From Glandiceps talaboti (taxonomy: Eukaryota; Hemichordata; Enteropneusta; Spengelidae): a DNA stretch of 64,000 nt. The first letter of the stretch is position 1, and every line of letters starts with the position of its first letter. A model generated the notes under the pieces. That model had not been told where the DNA came from. It was given only the letters and a program-made list of their open reading frames with translations, and did no database searches. Shown here in pieces: positions 22,201-32,977 of this stretch. The DNA lies in assembly GCF_964340395.1 (NCBI RefSeq), contig NC_135565.1, positions 18,652,209 to 18,716,208 on the forward strand. Reading direction: 5' to 3'. Both the position numbers and the translations under genes were made by a program.

Positions 22201-25200
22201 TGGAATACAGTGGAATGTTAACAAAAACAGTTACATATGTACAACTAAAGAAAAAAAAATGGAAATTTTAACAATGTATTTGTCATCACAGTTTGTACAT
22301 ATACACATATAAGCGGCAGTCTGAAAGGCCAACTATATGTATTTCAAAAAGAAACAACTTGAACCACTGTTATCATGGTAATATGTACACCATTCTTATA
22401 TTATTTATTACATATAAATCCACTCTTCAGATTTGAAAAAGTTATATTCTCTTTTGGGCGAACATGCTAGGCTTGTAAATAAACCAATTGAAACAGTATA
22501 CTTTTACACTAGATATGAATGCTATAAATGAGTGTAGCACAGAGAGAAAGTGCTTTACTTCAGTGTTACTCATTGTACCATTTCCTGAAAGCATCATAGT
22601 GCAATAGGGAACTTGCAAACCCGCCATGCTGAATGTTGCATCATGGGAAATGGGATAATAAATGCTAATCAATTAGTTTTGTAAACAATATTATTACATT
22701 GTTTGTAATCACAAATAATCATTTCATAGTTACCCTGACCTTTGTGGGAGGTTTATTTTATCAGTAGCTCTAGATTAGGTATTACAATAACCACAGATAA
22801 TCCCATAGTCCTTTGCATCTGAGCATGCTCAGTCTGGTTTGCAAGTTCCCTATTAGGACAATGCATATATATGAATTATATGTTAGCAAGTCAAGCCTTA
22901 GTTGTAATCATTTACTGTTGGTACATAGAATAGCATTGTAATGAATCACTGTGTATAACCATGCACATCTTAACCTCGTTGCTTACAGGAGAAAAGTATA
23001 CAGTCCATGCATTTAGTGGGTGCCTTTATGTGTTTTGGTTTTGGTGTTGCATACACATTCATCCAATCATGGATATCATTCCGTCTTACTGAAACATGTG
23101 TCGATATGTGGTGCAGCATTCACACATGTAGAGTTCGTTTGTTACTGTCCACTACCGCTTTGATAGGTCTGATGTTCAGTATCCTTTACTCTAGTACTAT
23201 ACTACACTTACTAAATCTTAGACTGTGAGATATGTCATGTCGTTTTGCTCTCATCACGTTTCTGTCAACAGAGAGGTCGGATGACGCGTGACTTTGCCCA
23301 GGCATGGCATATCTTTGCAGACAAACCTTCAGCCCTGTTTCAATACCCAATAACATGCTTTATATAATCCAAATACAAACAAGATCATATTATTAATATA
23401 GGTAAGTCTTTAAAGGCCTGGGTTTCAATCCCAGGTTCTCACATTAGTGTTATCTTATCCGTGGAGCATCAGCTATAAGGATTGCATTGGATGAACATTT
23501 TCTATATCTCTGCCAGACAATTGATTGTCATGTCCAGATTTTAATCAAAAGGACTTGATCTGGAGACTCTAGATCTCTTCATCAATTTGCCATGACACTG
23601 ACTCGCAGCAATTCTGCGTTATGGGCCAAGTTGAGCGCTTCTTTATTCTTTAATATAGTATATGGTGACTCGTAAGAAAACACAGTTTCTATCATTTTGA
23701 TCCATAATTAAAAATGTTGTCTCTGATCAGGTGGAACACTGTCTTGAATGCCACCATGAACCTAAATCTATGTAACTGACACACACTACGAAATTTACAG
23801 GTAAATTACGCTTTGAAAATTCAGCAAATGAAAGATTCGTTAGTTTTGTGTTGAGGAAAATAGTTTTGTTATACCCTAGATAAACAACACTAAGGTCCAT
23901 TCAAGTGCATTCTATTATGTGTGTAGGCTCCTTATACCTGGATCATTACGCAAACCATTAATATCCAACCAACATTCTATGGCATGCATCCTTTGGCAAT
24001 GCATCCACCCATCCATCTATCCATCCATCCATGCCTCGCTCCCCCTCTCCCTCCATCAATCCATCCTTGGCATCCATCCGAACATTTGTTTTAATTTGCC
24101 AAGTTATTGTTTATCATTTCTTAAATATCTTTCATTTCTTTATGGAATTAAATTCCATTTTTTCTCCTTTCTTATTTTATACTTCACCCTAGAAAACAAA
24201 CTGTCGATGGGTGCATAACACAGGATCTGTCATGTGTTTTGGTATTGGTATCTTATATGCTGCAATACATAGCTGGATATCATACAGACTCTATCCATGT
24301 TTTGGTACGCTGTCTCTATGTAGAGTACGTGTATATATAGTTATTGTATGCAGTATTGCAGCTGGTTTAGGTATCCTTAATAGTAACTTCATTAAAAGAC
24401 ACATAAAAGGTGGATGGTCTCAACAAAACACAAATCAAAGGATTTCCTAAAACTCTGACTGGCTTTCACCTTGTTAACAGAGCATCATCAAGTCATCATT
24501 GTACAATTACCATCTTTTTTCGATCCGTAAATATTGTCAAAGATTATTTATTCATTCATTGGTACAAAATCTGATTCATTCATCTGATGTAATGTAATAT
24601 ATGCATAAAATAACCATTAATGATACATTTAAATTTAAATAACTTGGCAAAGAGTAATACCCATGCGTAGCATTTCAGCTATCATATTGGTCCAATGCGA
24701 AGTTATTACAAGGTTGCCACTGATTGGAAACATACATATACTTTATCACTCATTAACAATACAGCCAACAGATGGGCTTGTTTCCTTTGTTTTCTAACCA
24801 ATCAAAATGATCCTTATGAAGTACTTCACATTATCTGGGACCATATTGGTTGTGTCCAAATGGCATTTCACTTTAACCATGTTGACTGGCTGTATGTGAA
24901 TGTTAGGTCACCTACTCATTTTGACTGCCACTTTCTGTATAACATATTGATTTCAGCTGTTTGCTGTGACTGGTTACATCCAAGTGACATGTCACCTGTT
25001 CATATTATCAGGCTGTGTCCAAATGACTCATCACCTCTTCCTGGTGAGTGGCTGTGAATGAATGGCTTGACACCTGTTCTAAATGATGTTCCACCTGTTC
25101 ATGTTAACAAGCTATGTGCAAATGACTACTCACAATATTGACTGGCTGCATCCCTGCTGACATACACATTCCACCTGTCCATGTTGTCGAACTGTGCCCA

Positions 25201-27401
25201 AACATATCACCTGTTCCTGTTGACTGGATGCATCATGTTTGTCAGTGTCACCTGCCCAACAGTTCTATGATTCATGTTGACAGACAGTGTGCTAATGACA
25301 TTTCATCTGTTCATGTTGACAGGCTGTGTTTGAATGATTTCTCTCTTTGAAATGAGGTCTGTGAATGCAACTGCAACCCTCATCTTCACCCCCAAAAAAA
25401 ACATTTCCTTAGAAAATCAGTCCCTACCCTAATTATATGTTTTTTGGCACTAGATTTATTTTAGCTGAATGTGCACAAAAGCGTTTAATGCAGAAATAAG
25501 TCCCACTAACATATTTATGAGTTCTCATATTTCTGTATTCTGCTGTTGTGAAAGGTGTCAACAGCAGTTACAGTGAATATAGCCGATGGACTGGATGAAT
25601 TATTTGCAAGTAGTGCTTACCTTTCCCCTTGCATGCACATGCATGGCACATCCTACAGTGGGATTCCACCAAACTTTCATGCACCAAAATAAATACAACT
25701 ACAGTATCATGTTGATGGAGGTCATATGATGAAAAAACAACCAAGTATATCATTTACATGTATTATGAAAAATGAAATTTTGATTTTGTAAATTGGATTT
25801 TTCTTATCTCTAAGTGAATAGAATCCAACAATAAGGAGGAGTTTTGAGAATCAGCAATGTTACCAAGACAACACAATATATTGTGATGAACTTAGAGCTT
25901 TCAACTTCAAACTGATGGTCGTATTTACTTTATGGTGAATGGACTCAATGATAGATGAAATGATGATGACAAAAAGTGCATGTAGTAACTTTTGAAGGTA
26001 ATAGACTCGAACAAAAAATTGAACTCTTGTTTAATTAAAAAGGTACTATTGAATTATTAAAGTGGTCATTTGGATGACAAATTGGGATTATATTGTGATT
26101 AATTATTAAAAACAAATTTGCCAATTTCTCCTACTTTGAAAAACAATGTGAAGCAACATCAGTCAAGTCTGTTCCTCAATGAATTGCAAGACGCTAAAAA
26201 GTGTGTTATTGTATATACACTAACAAACCATTTGTACATTGAATTTTTTTTCCAATTTAAAGCAAGGACTTGGTATATTATGGTTCACATTGTTTGTGAA
26301 GAACATAGTAAGGTTGTTAAAATTTAAGATCATTTCTCATCGATATTGCCATGGTTGTAATGACATAAATTATATTTGACGCATGCAGTGATTTACCCTT
26401 AACTAGTATTTACAGCCAGTGTGTTTGCTGCTCTAGCTAGTGCCAGATGGACAGGTAGTGATGCTACACAATGGAAGCCAGAAGAAGGGGTAAGTTTGAT
26501 TGATACACCACACTGTCACACCACATATGTCTACGAGTATGCCATATTTCAGTTACTGAAGTTCTTGCCATTGTGCATGTAAAGATTGCAAGAGGGAACC
26601 CAGATTTGGCAAAGTGAGTTCTGAAATTTGGCCATGCCTAATGATCATGTGGCTGTGCATGAAGCCATGTACAAAATGTGTATAAAAGAACTCTAGTCTA
26701 CAAAGACCAAAGTGTACAGTCAAAATTTCAGGTAACACTTTTCATGATTTGTTCTGAGCAAAAAGTTTAATTTGATACAGAGACCTCTGTATGACAGCAT
26801 AGCATACTTAGTTTGAATTACAAATTGGCTATTGACACCACATATGGCCATTTCTTTCAATAGATACATATACTCCATAACAGATAGCAGTAAAAGCACA
26901 ACCCTTAAGGTGGCACATTTCTCTGCCATCTCACCAAAATAAACCATGCACATCTGGCATTGTTGTTTTGAAATGTTCTATGAGAGAAATAAGTAAATTG
27001 AGAATATGTCCTACAATACAAGTATATTGTGAATAGACTAGAATAAAGAATGTAATATTACTACTCTGTGTCTGCACTTCACAAAACTTCAGTTGCCTTT
27101 GAGAGATGGTAAGCTATTCTTGGCATCGATGAATTCAACCATGTCAAACGTTCACTACCCCCTGAACCCTCTGCCTCTTGACTGGCATAAATTCTTACAA
27201 ACACCTAAGTTCTTGTTCATGCATTTCTTCCTGTAGGGTTATGCAGAGCATATAGTCAGCACGGTCTCAGAATGGGTCCTGGCTATATCCTTCCTCTCAT
27301 TTTTCTTCACGTTCATCCGAGAGTTTCAGAAGGTTACCATGGAAGCACACCTTAGATTGTACACAGAAGAACTGGAGCCAATTAATCATCCTGAAATCTA
27401 A
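16425..27401 (+). CDS. DRAM2: DRAM2-like lysosomal/endomembrane protein with three alternative exon 5 copies (gene span)
   Basis: Coding exons: 16425-16513, 17217-17270, 18614-18681, 19663-19805, one of 21136-21313, 22989-23178 or 24193-24370, then 26416-26489 and 27237-27401. The product is 256 aa (5a or 5c) or 260 aa (5b), close to vertebrate DRAM2 (~266 aa). Blocks shared with DRAM2 include D-T-G-T-Y, I-Y-V-R-Y-K-Q-V, the L-G-M-S-M-V-G-N-F-Q end of exon 4, W-K-P-E-E-G-Y and S-E-W in the last luminal part, and F-I-R-E-F-Q-K after the last helix. DRAM2 is a six-pass lysosomal protein needed for autophagy in vertebrates; that is family knowledge. Intron 5 is U12-type. The start has A at -3 and G at +4. 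Vertebrate DRAM1 and DRAM2 may both be co-orthologues, so the symbol means nearest resemblance. Confidence 0.85.
16570..17045 (+). repeat. Long compound tetranucleotide microsatellite (GTCT)n-(ATGT)n
   Basis: A GTCT run of about 80 bases is followed by some 380 bases of ATGT with ATGC and ACGT variants, filling most of intron 1. All ORFs across it are repeats of one tetranucleotide. Confidence 0.97.
17217..17270 (+). CDS. DRAM2: DRAM2-like exon 2
   Basis: 54 nt, acceptor CAATCTACAG, donor ATCAG/gtaaga, phase 2 at both ends. It encodes Y-C-I-S-V-V-L-G-H-V, then F-P-Y-I-S, matching the family's H-V...PYIS loop. Confidence 0.88.
17459..17735 (+). repeat. (ATATC)n pentanucleotide microsatellite
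   Basis: More than 50 pentamers with a few substitutions. Each frame reads as I-S-Y-H-type low complexity. Located in intron 2. Confidence 0.97.
17760..18600. other. Intron 2 remainder
   Basis: No exon or named repeat seen. Confidence 0.35.
18614..18681 (+). CDS. DRAM2: DRAM2-like exon 3
   Basis: 68 nt, acceptor TATTTATAG, donor TTTAG/gtaagt. It encodes S-D-T-G-T-Y-Q-P-E-S-C-I-F-G, then L-L-N-I-T-A-A-L. Confidence 0.9.
18702..18969. mobile_element. hAT-like MITE in intron 3, copy 1
   Basis: Perfect 15-base terminal inverted repeats, CAGTGTGTCCTCTAA and TTAGAGGACACACTG, with internal sub-repeats containing GGTGTGTCACTAGAAATTGTG. The flanking 8-mers GTCGTCAT and GTGGTCAT differ at one base, consistent with an 8-bp target duplication. 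A related copy lies at about 44116-44290. No coding capacity. Confidence 0.75.
19209..19284 (+). repeat. (AAT)n microsatellite
   Basis: About 25 AAT triplets in intron 3 of the plus DRAM gene. Confidence 0.97.
19663..19805 (+). CDS. DRAM2: DRAM2-like exon 4
   Basis: 143 nt, acceptor CTCTTTCAACAG, donor TTCCAG/gtaagt. It encodes F-M-T-I-Y-V-R-Y-K-Q-V, a basic loop, V-N-K-V-S-L-V-L-G-G-L and the G-M-S-M-V-G-N-F-Q end. Its last 66 bases are unit 1 of the 76-bp tandem array that follows. Confidence 0.9.
19740..20190 (+). repeat. 76-bp tandem repeat duplicating the exon 4 3' end and its splice donor (6 copies)
   Basis: Units start at 19740, 19816, 19892, 19968, 20044 and 20120. Each holds the last 66 coding bases of exon 4 plus the first 10 intron bases, so each keeps a strong CAG/GTAAG donor. 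Past donor 1 the frame reads V-S-L-K then TAA at 19818-19820. Any later donor would therefore give a truncated message. The copies are nearly identical, so the array looks recent. Confidence 0.95.
20191..21135. other. Intron 4 remainder
   Basis: No exon seen. It contains a G-rich GTGGGGTGGGGTGGGG tract near 20840 and a short two-copy GGTAGACTTTCTCTAACA repeat near 20640-20690. Confidence 0.4.
21136..21313 (+). CDS. DRAM2: DRAM2-like alternative exon 5a
   Basis: 178 nt, phase 0 to 1, fully open. It starts E-T-S-I-F after acceptor CTGTTGCTAG and encodes M-C-F-G-S-G-I-I-Y, then Q-S-W-I-S-Y, a short loop, C-R-V-R and the next helix. It is the closest of the three to vertebrate DRAM2 at its start. 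Upstream ATCCTTACC partly resembles a U12 branch site but lacks the branch A. Confidence 0.88.
21314..21322 (+). promoter_or_regulatory. U12-type 5' splice site after exon 5a
   Basis: GTATCCTTA, 8 of 9 positions of the U12 donor GTATCCTTT. Confidence 0.8.
21350..21872. repeat. Dispersed fold-back repeat, copy B, with internal insert
   Basis: The outer parts match the element at 2420-2572: TCTGCTAGACCTCGGATGTT at the left and AAAGCCCGAACGTCTAGCAG at the right. About 330 bases of unrelated sequence lie between. It sits just after exon 5a. Confidence 0.55.
21950..22090. repeat. Two-copy tandem repeat (~68 bp)
   Basis: ACTAAAATGCCTTCTTGTAC and CAGTCTGGTAAATTAGTAC each occur twice, between exons 5a and 5b. 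Confidence 0.8.
22605..22852. mobile_element. MITE with TA ends (Tc1/mariner-like), copy 1
   Basis: Ends are TAGGGAACTTGCAA and TTGCAAGTTCCCTA, nested with GGGAAATGGGATAA and CAGATAATCCCATAG. A second full copy lies at 44995-45234 in the opposite orientation. The flanks beyond TA differ, consistent with a TA target duplication. Located between exons 5a and 5b. Confidence 0.75.
22989..23178 (+). CDS. DRAM2: DRAM2-like alternative exon 5b
   Basis: 190 nt, phase 0 to 1, fully open and 4 codons longer than 5a or 5c in the inter-helix loop. It starts E-K-S-I-Q after acceptor GTTGCTTACAG and encodes H-L-V-G-A-F-M-C-F-G-F-G, then Q-S-W-I-S-F and T-C-R-V-R. A CTTAAC hexamer 15 bases before the acceptor is a weak U12-branch-like match (6/9). 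Confidence 0.88.
23179..23187 (+). promoter_or_regulatory. U12-type 5' splice site after exon 5b
   Basis: GTATCCTTT, a full match to the U12 donor. Confidence 0.85.
23230..24190. other. Intron between exons 5b and 5c
   Basis: No further exon 5 copy seen. It contains a (CATC)n-type run near 24000-24075. Confidence 0.4.
24193..24370 (+). CDS. DRAM2: DRAM2-like alternative exon 5c
   Basis: 178 nt, phase 0 to 1, fully open. It starts K-T-N-C-R-W after acceptor ACTTCACCCTAG and encodes V-M-C-F-G-I-G-I-L-Y, H-S-W-I-S-Y, L-C-R-V-R, then a helix ending A-G-L-G. No U12-like branch site precedes its acceptor, which has an ordinary pyrimidine tract. Confidence 0.88.
24371..24379 (+). promoter_or_regulatory. 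U12-type 5' splice site after exon 5c
   Basis: GTATCCTTA, 8 of 9 positions of the U12 donor. Confidence 0.8.
24690..25350. repeat. Degenerate ~55-60-bp tandem repeat in the U12 intron
   Basis: Variants of CATGTTGACTGGCTGT, CCAAATGAC and TCACCTGTTC recur about ten times. The ORFs across it repeat H-V-D-W-L or H-V-D-R-L and are by-products. Confidence 0.7.
25351..26394. other. Remainder of U12 intron 5
   Basis: No exon seen before the branch site. Confidence 0.35.
26395..26403 (+). promoter_or_regulatory. U12-type branch site before exon 6
   Basis: ACCCTTAAC agrees at 8 of 9 positions with TTCCTTRAY. The branch A is 13 bases from the acceptor, the classic U12 spacing. Confidence 0.75.
26416..26489 (+). 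CDS. DRAM2: DRAM2-like exon 6
   Basis: 74 nt, phase 1 to 0, ending GAAGGG/gtaagt. It encodes S-V-F-A-A-L-A-S, the end of helix five, and a short luminal loop W-T-G-S-D...W-K-P-E-E-G. Shorter than exons 6d and 6p of the paralogue. Confidence 0.88.
27237..27401 (+). CDS. DRAM2: DRAM2-like exon 7 (terminal)
   Basis: Acceptor TTCTTCCTGTAG; 54 codons to TAA. It begins G-Y-A-E-H, then V-S-E-W, the last hydrophobic helix, F-I-R-E-F-Q-K and a short acidic tail. ATTAAA at 27456-27461 is a candidate poly(A) signal. Confidence 0.88.
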   Translation, partial: GYAEHIVSTVSEWVLAISFLSFFFTFIREFQKVTMEAHLRLYTEELEPINHPEI

Positions 27402-30400
27402 TTGGTTGCTGAGAACAAACACAGACTCTGATTGGCTGATTGTAAATTTAAACTGATTAAAATATTGATGTCTCAGCTCTGATTGGCTAGTACTGCATTT
27501 AAATTAACTGAGTTAAATTGTGATTGGCTGATAGTGGTGTAGTTCAGAAATACATTGAGATTCATCAGTGTATTATGGATATAATTAACCACTGTAAATG
27601 AGTAATGATGAACAAAATTGAGAGACAGTTATAAATATTAAAATGAACATGTCAGCAAATCTGCGGCCTGGATTACACAGGATTTCCTAGCTTAGGATGG
27701 ACAGCTTTGTGGGCCAATAGAGCAGTGAAGAATCACACAAAAGCATCGCAGAAAAAGTACATGTAGAAGACAGATCACAAAGATATCCTGGGTATATCAA
27801 GACGATTGTGTGGCATGTGTAGGCCTATATGCTTACTTCAGAATACACTGAGTGTCTAGTAAAATAGCAAATACATGCTTTCTGTGATAGTGTGAAAAAG
27901 ACTTGTGATATGCTAGTACTGCATAGACACGATTTAAGAGAACAAAGATATTGAAGTTTGACCTTAGAGATGACATCATAATATAGATAGTACAACAGTA
28001 TGGGAGGGAGGAAGGGGTGGGGTGTAGAGATGACATTGTAGGAAAGCCAATGGGGGAGGGGGTTGGTGAGATGTAAAATTTGACAGATTAGGTGCTTGAC
28101 TTGGGATTGCATGTACCATGGTCTCCTTCATGGTACTGTCAACTCACTAAATTAGATAGAAGGGCAGTGGAAGGCTGGGGGTATTGAAGAGATGACGTGG
28201 TAGGAAAGACGGTGGAGGGGAGGTGGAGGAGGTTGAGATACCATGTCCCAGTATATGAATTACCATGACAACAGAGTTTGTAATTTACTATAATCTTGTT
28301 TTCCTTATTGCTTGATATATATATATATGGATTTGTATAATATGCATTTTTAATTTGCATAAGTATGTATGTCAGATCTGTATTCTTAAGATGTATCATA
28401 TTGTGAAAGGCTATTGTGTTTATTCAAGTTGTACTATGTGTATTTTGTAGAGTGGCATTTTACTATGTGGTTTGAGGCTAATGCTGTATAGTATATTACT
28501 GTGTATTTTGTGATGTAGCTAAGTTGTTGATCTAACTGCTAAACCCTTGACCAATTCTGCTAACTTTGAAAGTGACTATACTAATGTCGCATAGAGGGCG
28601 CTGTTGGAGACCCACCCTGGAGCTGCACATCAGAGGTACTGCCATACTCAGATCTAGATTTATTTGCAGATCTGAAGTCTTCAAGACTACTAACTTGCTA
28701 GATGAAAAGATTTGTTGTGGACACACTCACTATATTGTTAAAAGTGACAGCAATGTTGAGTGCCCACAATGACATATAATTTAATCTACTAACTTGTAAG
28801 TGTGTCAAAGGTTCCGTAAAACTTTGAAAATTTGTTAGGACGATGGAAATATTGACAGTAGCAAGCAGAATGATAATGTTGAGAAATAGAACATTTAGTA
28901 GTTGTTTTTGTGGCATATGTGGTCCTATCTACATCACAGCTGGTGGATGAAATTTACAAAAGTAAAAGTACTGTTTTATTCAAATTTTGAAACCTTTGAT
29001 GTGTTGTCAAAAATAATCTTTGCACTACAGTATTTATGATAGTTTCATGCCAAGTGGTAGACTCTCACATAGACCACTGACATTGTTCTATTGTCACTAT
29101 TTGAGACATTTACTTGACCGTGTTCCCCCATATACAGAGGTAATAACCAGGACATTTTGAAATGCAAGTCTGCTACTAGTTATCATTCAAAGTAAAATAA
29201 TGAGAAATGAACAGAGCCAGTTGAAGAGTATGCGAGAGTCTAGCAGTCTTTATGAATCGTATTGTAGAACTTAGAAGGTGCCATTCATAGTTCCGCCAGA
29301 GAGGGCGCTATTCACCATTTTGCCAGAGAGGGCGCCATTCACTGTTCGTTGACTCGACATCAATTTCTACTACCTGTACCAGTATACACTGAAAGTTTCC
29401 TTGTTTGCACTCCTGTAACCATAATCTAAACATAACTGTTTAATTTTTGGTATTGTCAAAGGGGGTCATACAACAAATTTATTTTTGAAATATATTGTAC
29501 TAAGATGTTTTTTTTGGCCAGTAGGAACGATACCTTCAAAAATACTAAAATCTTCGAAGAATTGACAATTTTTTAGCAATTTTTCAAGAAACTCGGCACT
29601 TTTAAAGTTATTAAAATATATGGATCGGATATCAGCTTTAACTATTCTTGTTAGTTACTATTTGTATGTTATGGTGACTTTTTCTCTTTCCTGTGAATAT
29701 AATCTTATTAAAGAATTTTGTATCTTTCCATCGCATCAAATTTATCCATGTTCCATGAAATAATGTTATATTTCACGTATTTTCTAATCTGTATTATAAC
29801 ACATCTTGTTCTTATGGCCTTCAGTGATTGGTTTTGATTGTATCACATGGTATGGAGTATTGACCCATAGTGACTTCAATTTACATATAGGGGCACTATT
29901 CACATTCTTTTTCCTAGGGCACTATTCATGTAGTATGGAAAATTTATCTGTGATTTGCTGTGACCTTGAAAAGAATATGTGCCTGAGAATGTGATGTGTT
30001 ATAAAACACTTATTGCCTTGCCTTATTCGGGCACTAGTAATAATAATAATTATAATAATAATGATCATTTTATTTACCCCAAATAAATGTAACAGTGTGT
30101 AAATGGGGAGTCAGGAAATAGCTTACAGCTAGTCTGGGCCTTTCCCCTCACATATTTATTCAGAAATACACAGCAAGGTACTCAATATGACCCAAAATAT
30201 ATAACGTACACACAATTACAATTACAAATATACAGTTGATCAGAAGTTATACGGTGGCAGTAGATGTTGCTTGAAGATTTATTTGAAACGATATAAAAAG
30301 TAGATGTCATATTACCCTATGTACTGTTATGTAGCCACTATCTAATAAATAGTCACTACATAACAGACTTTGGGTGTAATAGATATCTACTAGTGCCCTC

Positions 30401-31260
30401 ATAGCCAGGCAATAAGTGTATACTATTGTTATCTTGTAATGGTTGTATTCAACACTGAGAGAGATTGAGAAATGACTCATGCAAGTTTGATTATAATAAG
30501 CTAACATCTGATTGGTTGATTTTCATGTGCAATAGACCAATCAGAATTAGTTTTATATATGATTGCAGGTCATCTGTAATGTATTTTCTAGGGATTTCCA
30601 ACATTTAAAAAAATTTCCAAAATACATTTCACAGCTGCTTTTAATATTCATTCAAAATTATCTTCTATCCCAATTAATCTGCACTGTTGAAACCACACTG
30701 ATAGAGATTGGAGAATTACATGCAAATTTGGTATATACATCATCTGATTGGTTGCTGTAAGTCTGTTTGTACCAATCAAATTTGACATGTTAAAGTTACA
30801 CACAACTTTGTATATATTGGTGTTTTTCTTGCAAAAATAACAGGTATTGCCAGATGAACACATCAGGTTGACTACCTGCTATAGTGCTATACTGCAAGAG
30901 TAGTAAAGGAGCTCTGTCTATAATGTTATGATTTCACTGTTACAGTATTAATGTTTATTTCTGCTTGTATTACACGTTTACTTTTTTGTCTTTATCACCG
31001 TGACGATTAGTCTGTAACGTGCACCGTGACAGGGCACCCTCACACAGCAGTCAACCCTAGATAGAGCAGTCCAGTGAGGTCAGAGTGACATGATGCATAT
31101 CTACGTGATGATCCAAGTAACGACATCACCTTCCTGTGAATGTAGTGTCAGTTTTGAATGATAAGTTAATCTTTATCCTAATTAGTAATAGGTTAATTTC
31201 AACTGTACTCTTATAGTTTAAATACAGATCTAAACTTATCTTTGTGTTTTACAGTATTGT
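27402..31260. other. Intergenic stretch after the DRAM2-like gene
   Basis: No gene is supported. It starts with about four ATTGGCTGAT-type repeats (27400-27530). It holds three AGAGGGCGC motifs (28593, 29300, 29337), an AT run near 28316 and a dispersed repeat at 29815-30020. Confidence 0.4.
29815..30020. repeat. Dispersed repeat shared with 47690-47905
   Basis: Blocks near ATCACATGGTAT, ATATGTGCCTGAGAATGTGA and AACACTTATTGCCT also occur, reverse-complemented, at 47690-47905. A related fragment (GCCAGGCAATAAGTGTATA) lies near 30400. No coding capacity; the class is unknown. Confidence 0.55.
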
Positions 31261-31268
31261 TTTGAGGC

Positions 31269-32605
31269 AGTCACTTAGTTCCTGTTACGGAGTCACTTAG
31301 TGTCTGTTACGGAGTCACTTAGTGTCTGTTACGGAGTCACTTAGTGGCTGTTACAGAGTCACTTAGTGTCTGTTACAGAGTCACTTAGTGTCTGTTACGG
31401 AGTCACTTAGTGTCTGTTACAGAGTCACTTAGTGTCTGTTACGGAGTCACTTAGTGTCTGTTACAGAGTCACTTAGTGTCTGTTACAGAGTCACTTAGTG
31501 TCTGTTACAGAGTCACTTAGTGTCTGTTACAGTCATTTAGTGTCTGTTACAGAGTCACTTAGTGTCTGTTACGGAGTCACTTAGTGTCTGTTACAGAGTC
31601 ACTTAGTGTCTGTTATGGAGTCACTTAGTGTCTGTTACAGAGTCACTTAGTGTCTGTTACGGAGTCACTTAGTGTCTGTTACAGAGTCACTTAGTGTCTG
31701 TTATGGAGTCACTTAGTGTCTGTTATGGAGTCACTTAGTGTCTGTTACGGAGTCACTTAGTGTCTGTTACGGAGTCACTTAGTGTCTGTTACAGTCATTT
31801 AGTGTCTGTTACAGAGTCACTTAGTGTCTGTTACGGAGTCACTTAGTGTCTGTTACAGAGTCACTTAGTGTCTGTTACGGAGTCACTTAGTGTCTGTTAC
31901 AGAGTCACTTAGTGTCTGTTACGGAGTCACTGAGTGTGTTACAGAGTCATTTAGTGTCTGTTACAGAGTCATTTAGTGTCTGTTACAGAGTCATTTAGTG
32001 TCTGTTACAGAGTCACTTAGTGTCTGTTACAGAGTCACTTAGTGTCTGTTACGGAGTCATTTAGTGTCTGTTACAGAGTCATTTAGTGTCTGTTACAGAG
32101 TCATTTAGTGTCTGTTACAGAGTCACTTAGTGTCTGTTACAGAGTCATTTAGTGTCTGTTACAGAGTCATTTAGTGTCTGTTACAGAGTCATTTAGTGTC
32201 TGTTACGGAGTCACTTAGTGTCTGTTACAGAGTCACTTAGTGTCTGTTACGGAGTCACTTAGTGTCTGTTATGGAGTCACTTAGTGTCTGTTACGGAGTC
32301 ACTTAGTGTCTGTTACAGAGTCATTTAGTGTCTGTTACAGAGTCACTTAGTGTCTGTTATGGAGTCACTTAGTGTCTGTTACGGTGTCACTTAGTGCCTG
32401 TTACAGCATCACTTAGTGCCTGTTACGGAGTCTGTTATGGAGTCACTTAGCATCTGTTACGGAGTCGCTTAGTGTCTGTTACAGCATCACTTAGTGCCTG
32501 TTACGGAGTCTGTTACAGAGTCACTTAGTTTCTGTTACGGAGTCACTTAGTGTCTGTTACAGTCACTTAGTGTCTGTTACAGAGGAGTCACTGAGTGTCT
32601 GTTAT
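31269..32605 (+). repeat. 22-bp minisatellite, ~60 copies
   Basis: The unit is GAGTCACTTAGTGTCTGTTA followed by CG or CA. Single-base variants (ACGG, ACAG, ATGG; CACTT or CATTT) mix along the array, and a few units are shortened to 18 bases. There are no unique spacers, so it is not CRISPR-like. 22 is not a multiple of 3 and no long frame runs through it. Confidence 0.97.
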
Positions 32606-32940
32606 GGATATATACAGTATGTATATTATTCATACATGTTTAATTAAAATACATATTGAAATATTTGAGTGAACTTGTTTATTTAAATCCCCTTTTCTTG
32701 GTATCATTGCTGATCCAAATAACAGATTGATTGAACAATGTTATTGTCTTGGATTTCTTGTGAAAGTCAGAAGCATAGCGTGAAGAATATTCTGTATTAA
32801 TATGTTAATTACTTACCCTGACTTTTTGCATTGTGTGAAACCATGGCAAGTCACATGACTACAAGGATAGGGTGGTCTGTCAGAGGTACAGTAGCGTTAC
32901 TGACTTCATCAAATGCATCATAATTATAACTCTGGGGACC

Positions 32941-32977
<37 letters not shown>

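Noticed and set aside
21136-24370. Exon 5b and 5c as dead exon copies
   Set aside because: Both are open throughout, keep phase, conserved motifs and strong splice sites, which decayed copies would not.
25351-26394. A fourth exon 5 copy in intron 5
   Set aside because: I searched for M-C-F-G / S-W-I-S / C-R-V-R blocks and a GTATCCTT donor and found none.
31269-32605. CRISPR-like array
   Set aside because: Directly abutting 22-bp repeats without unique spacers, in an animal genome.
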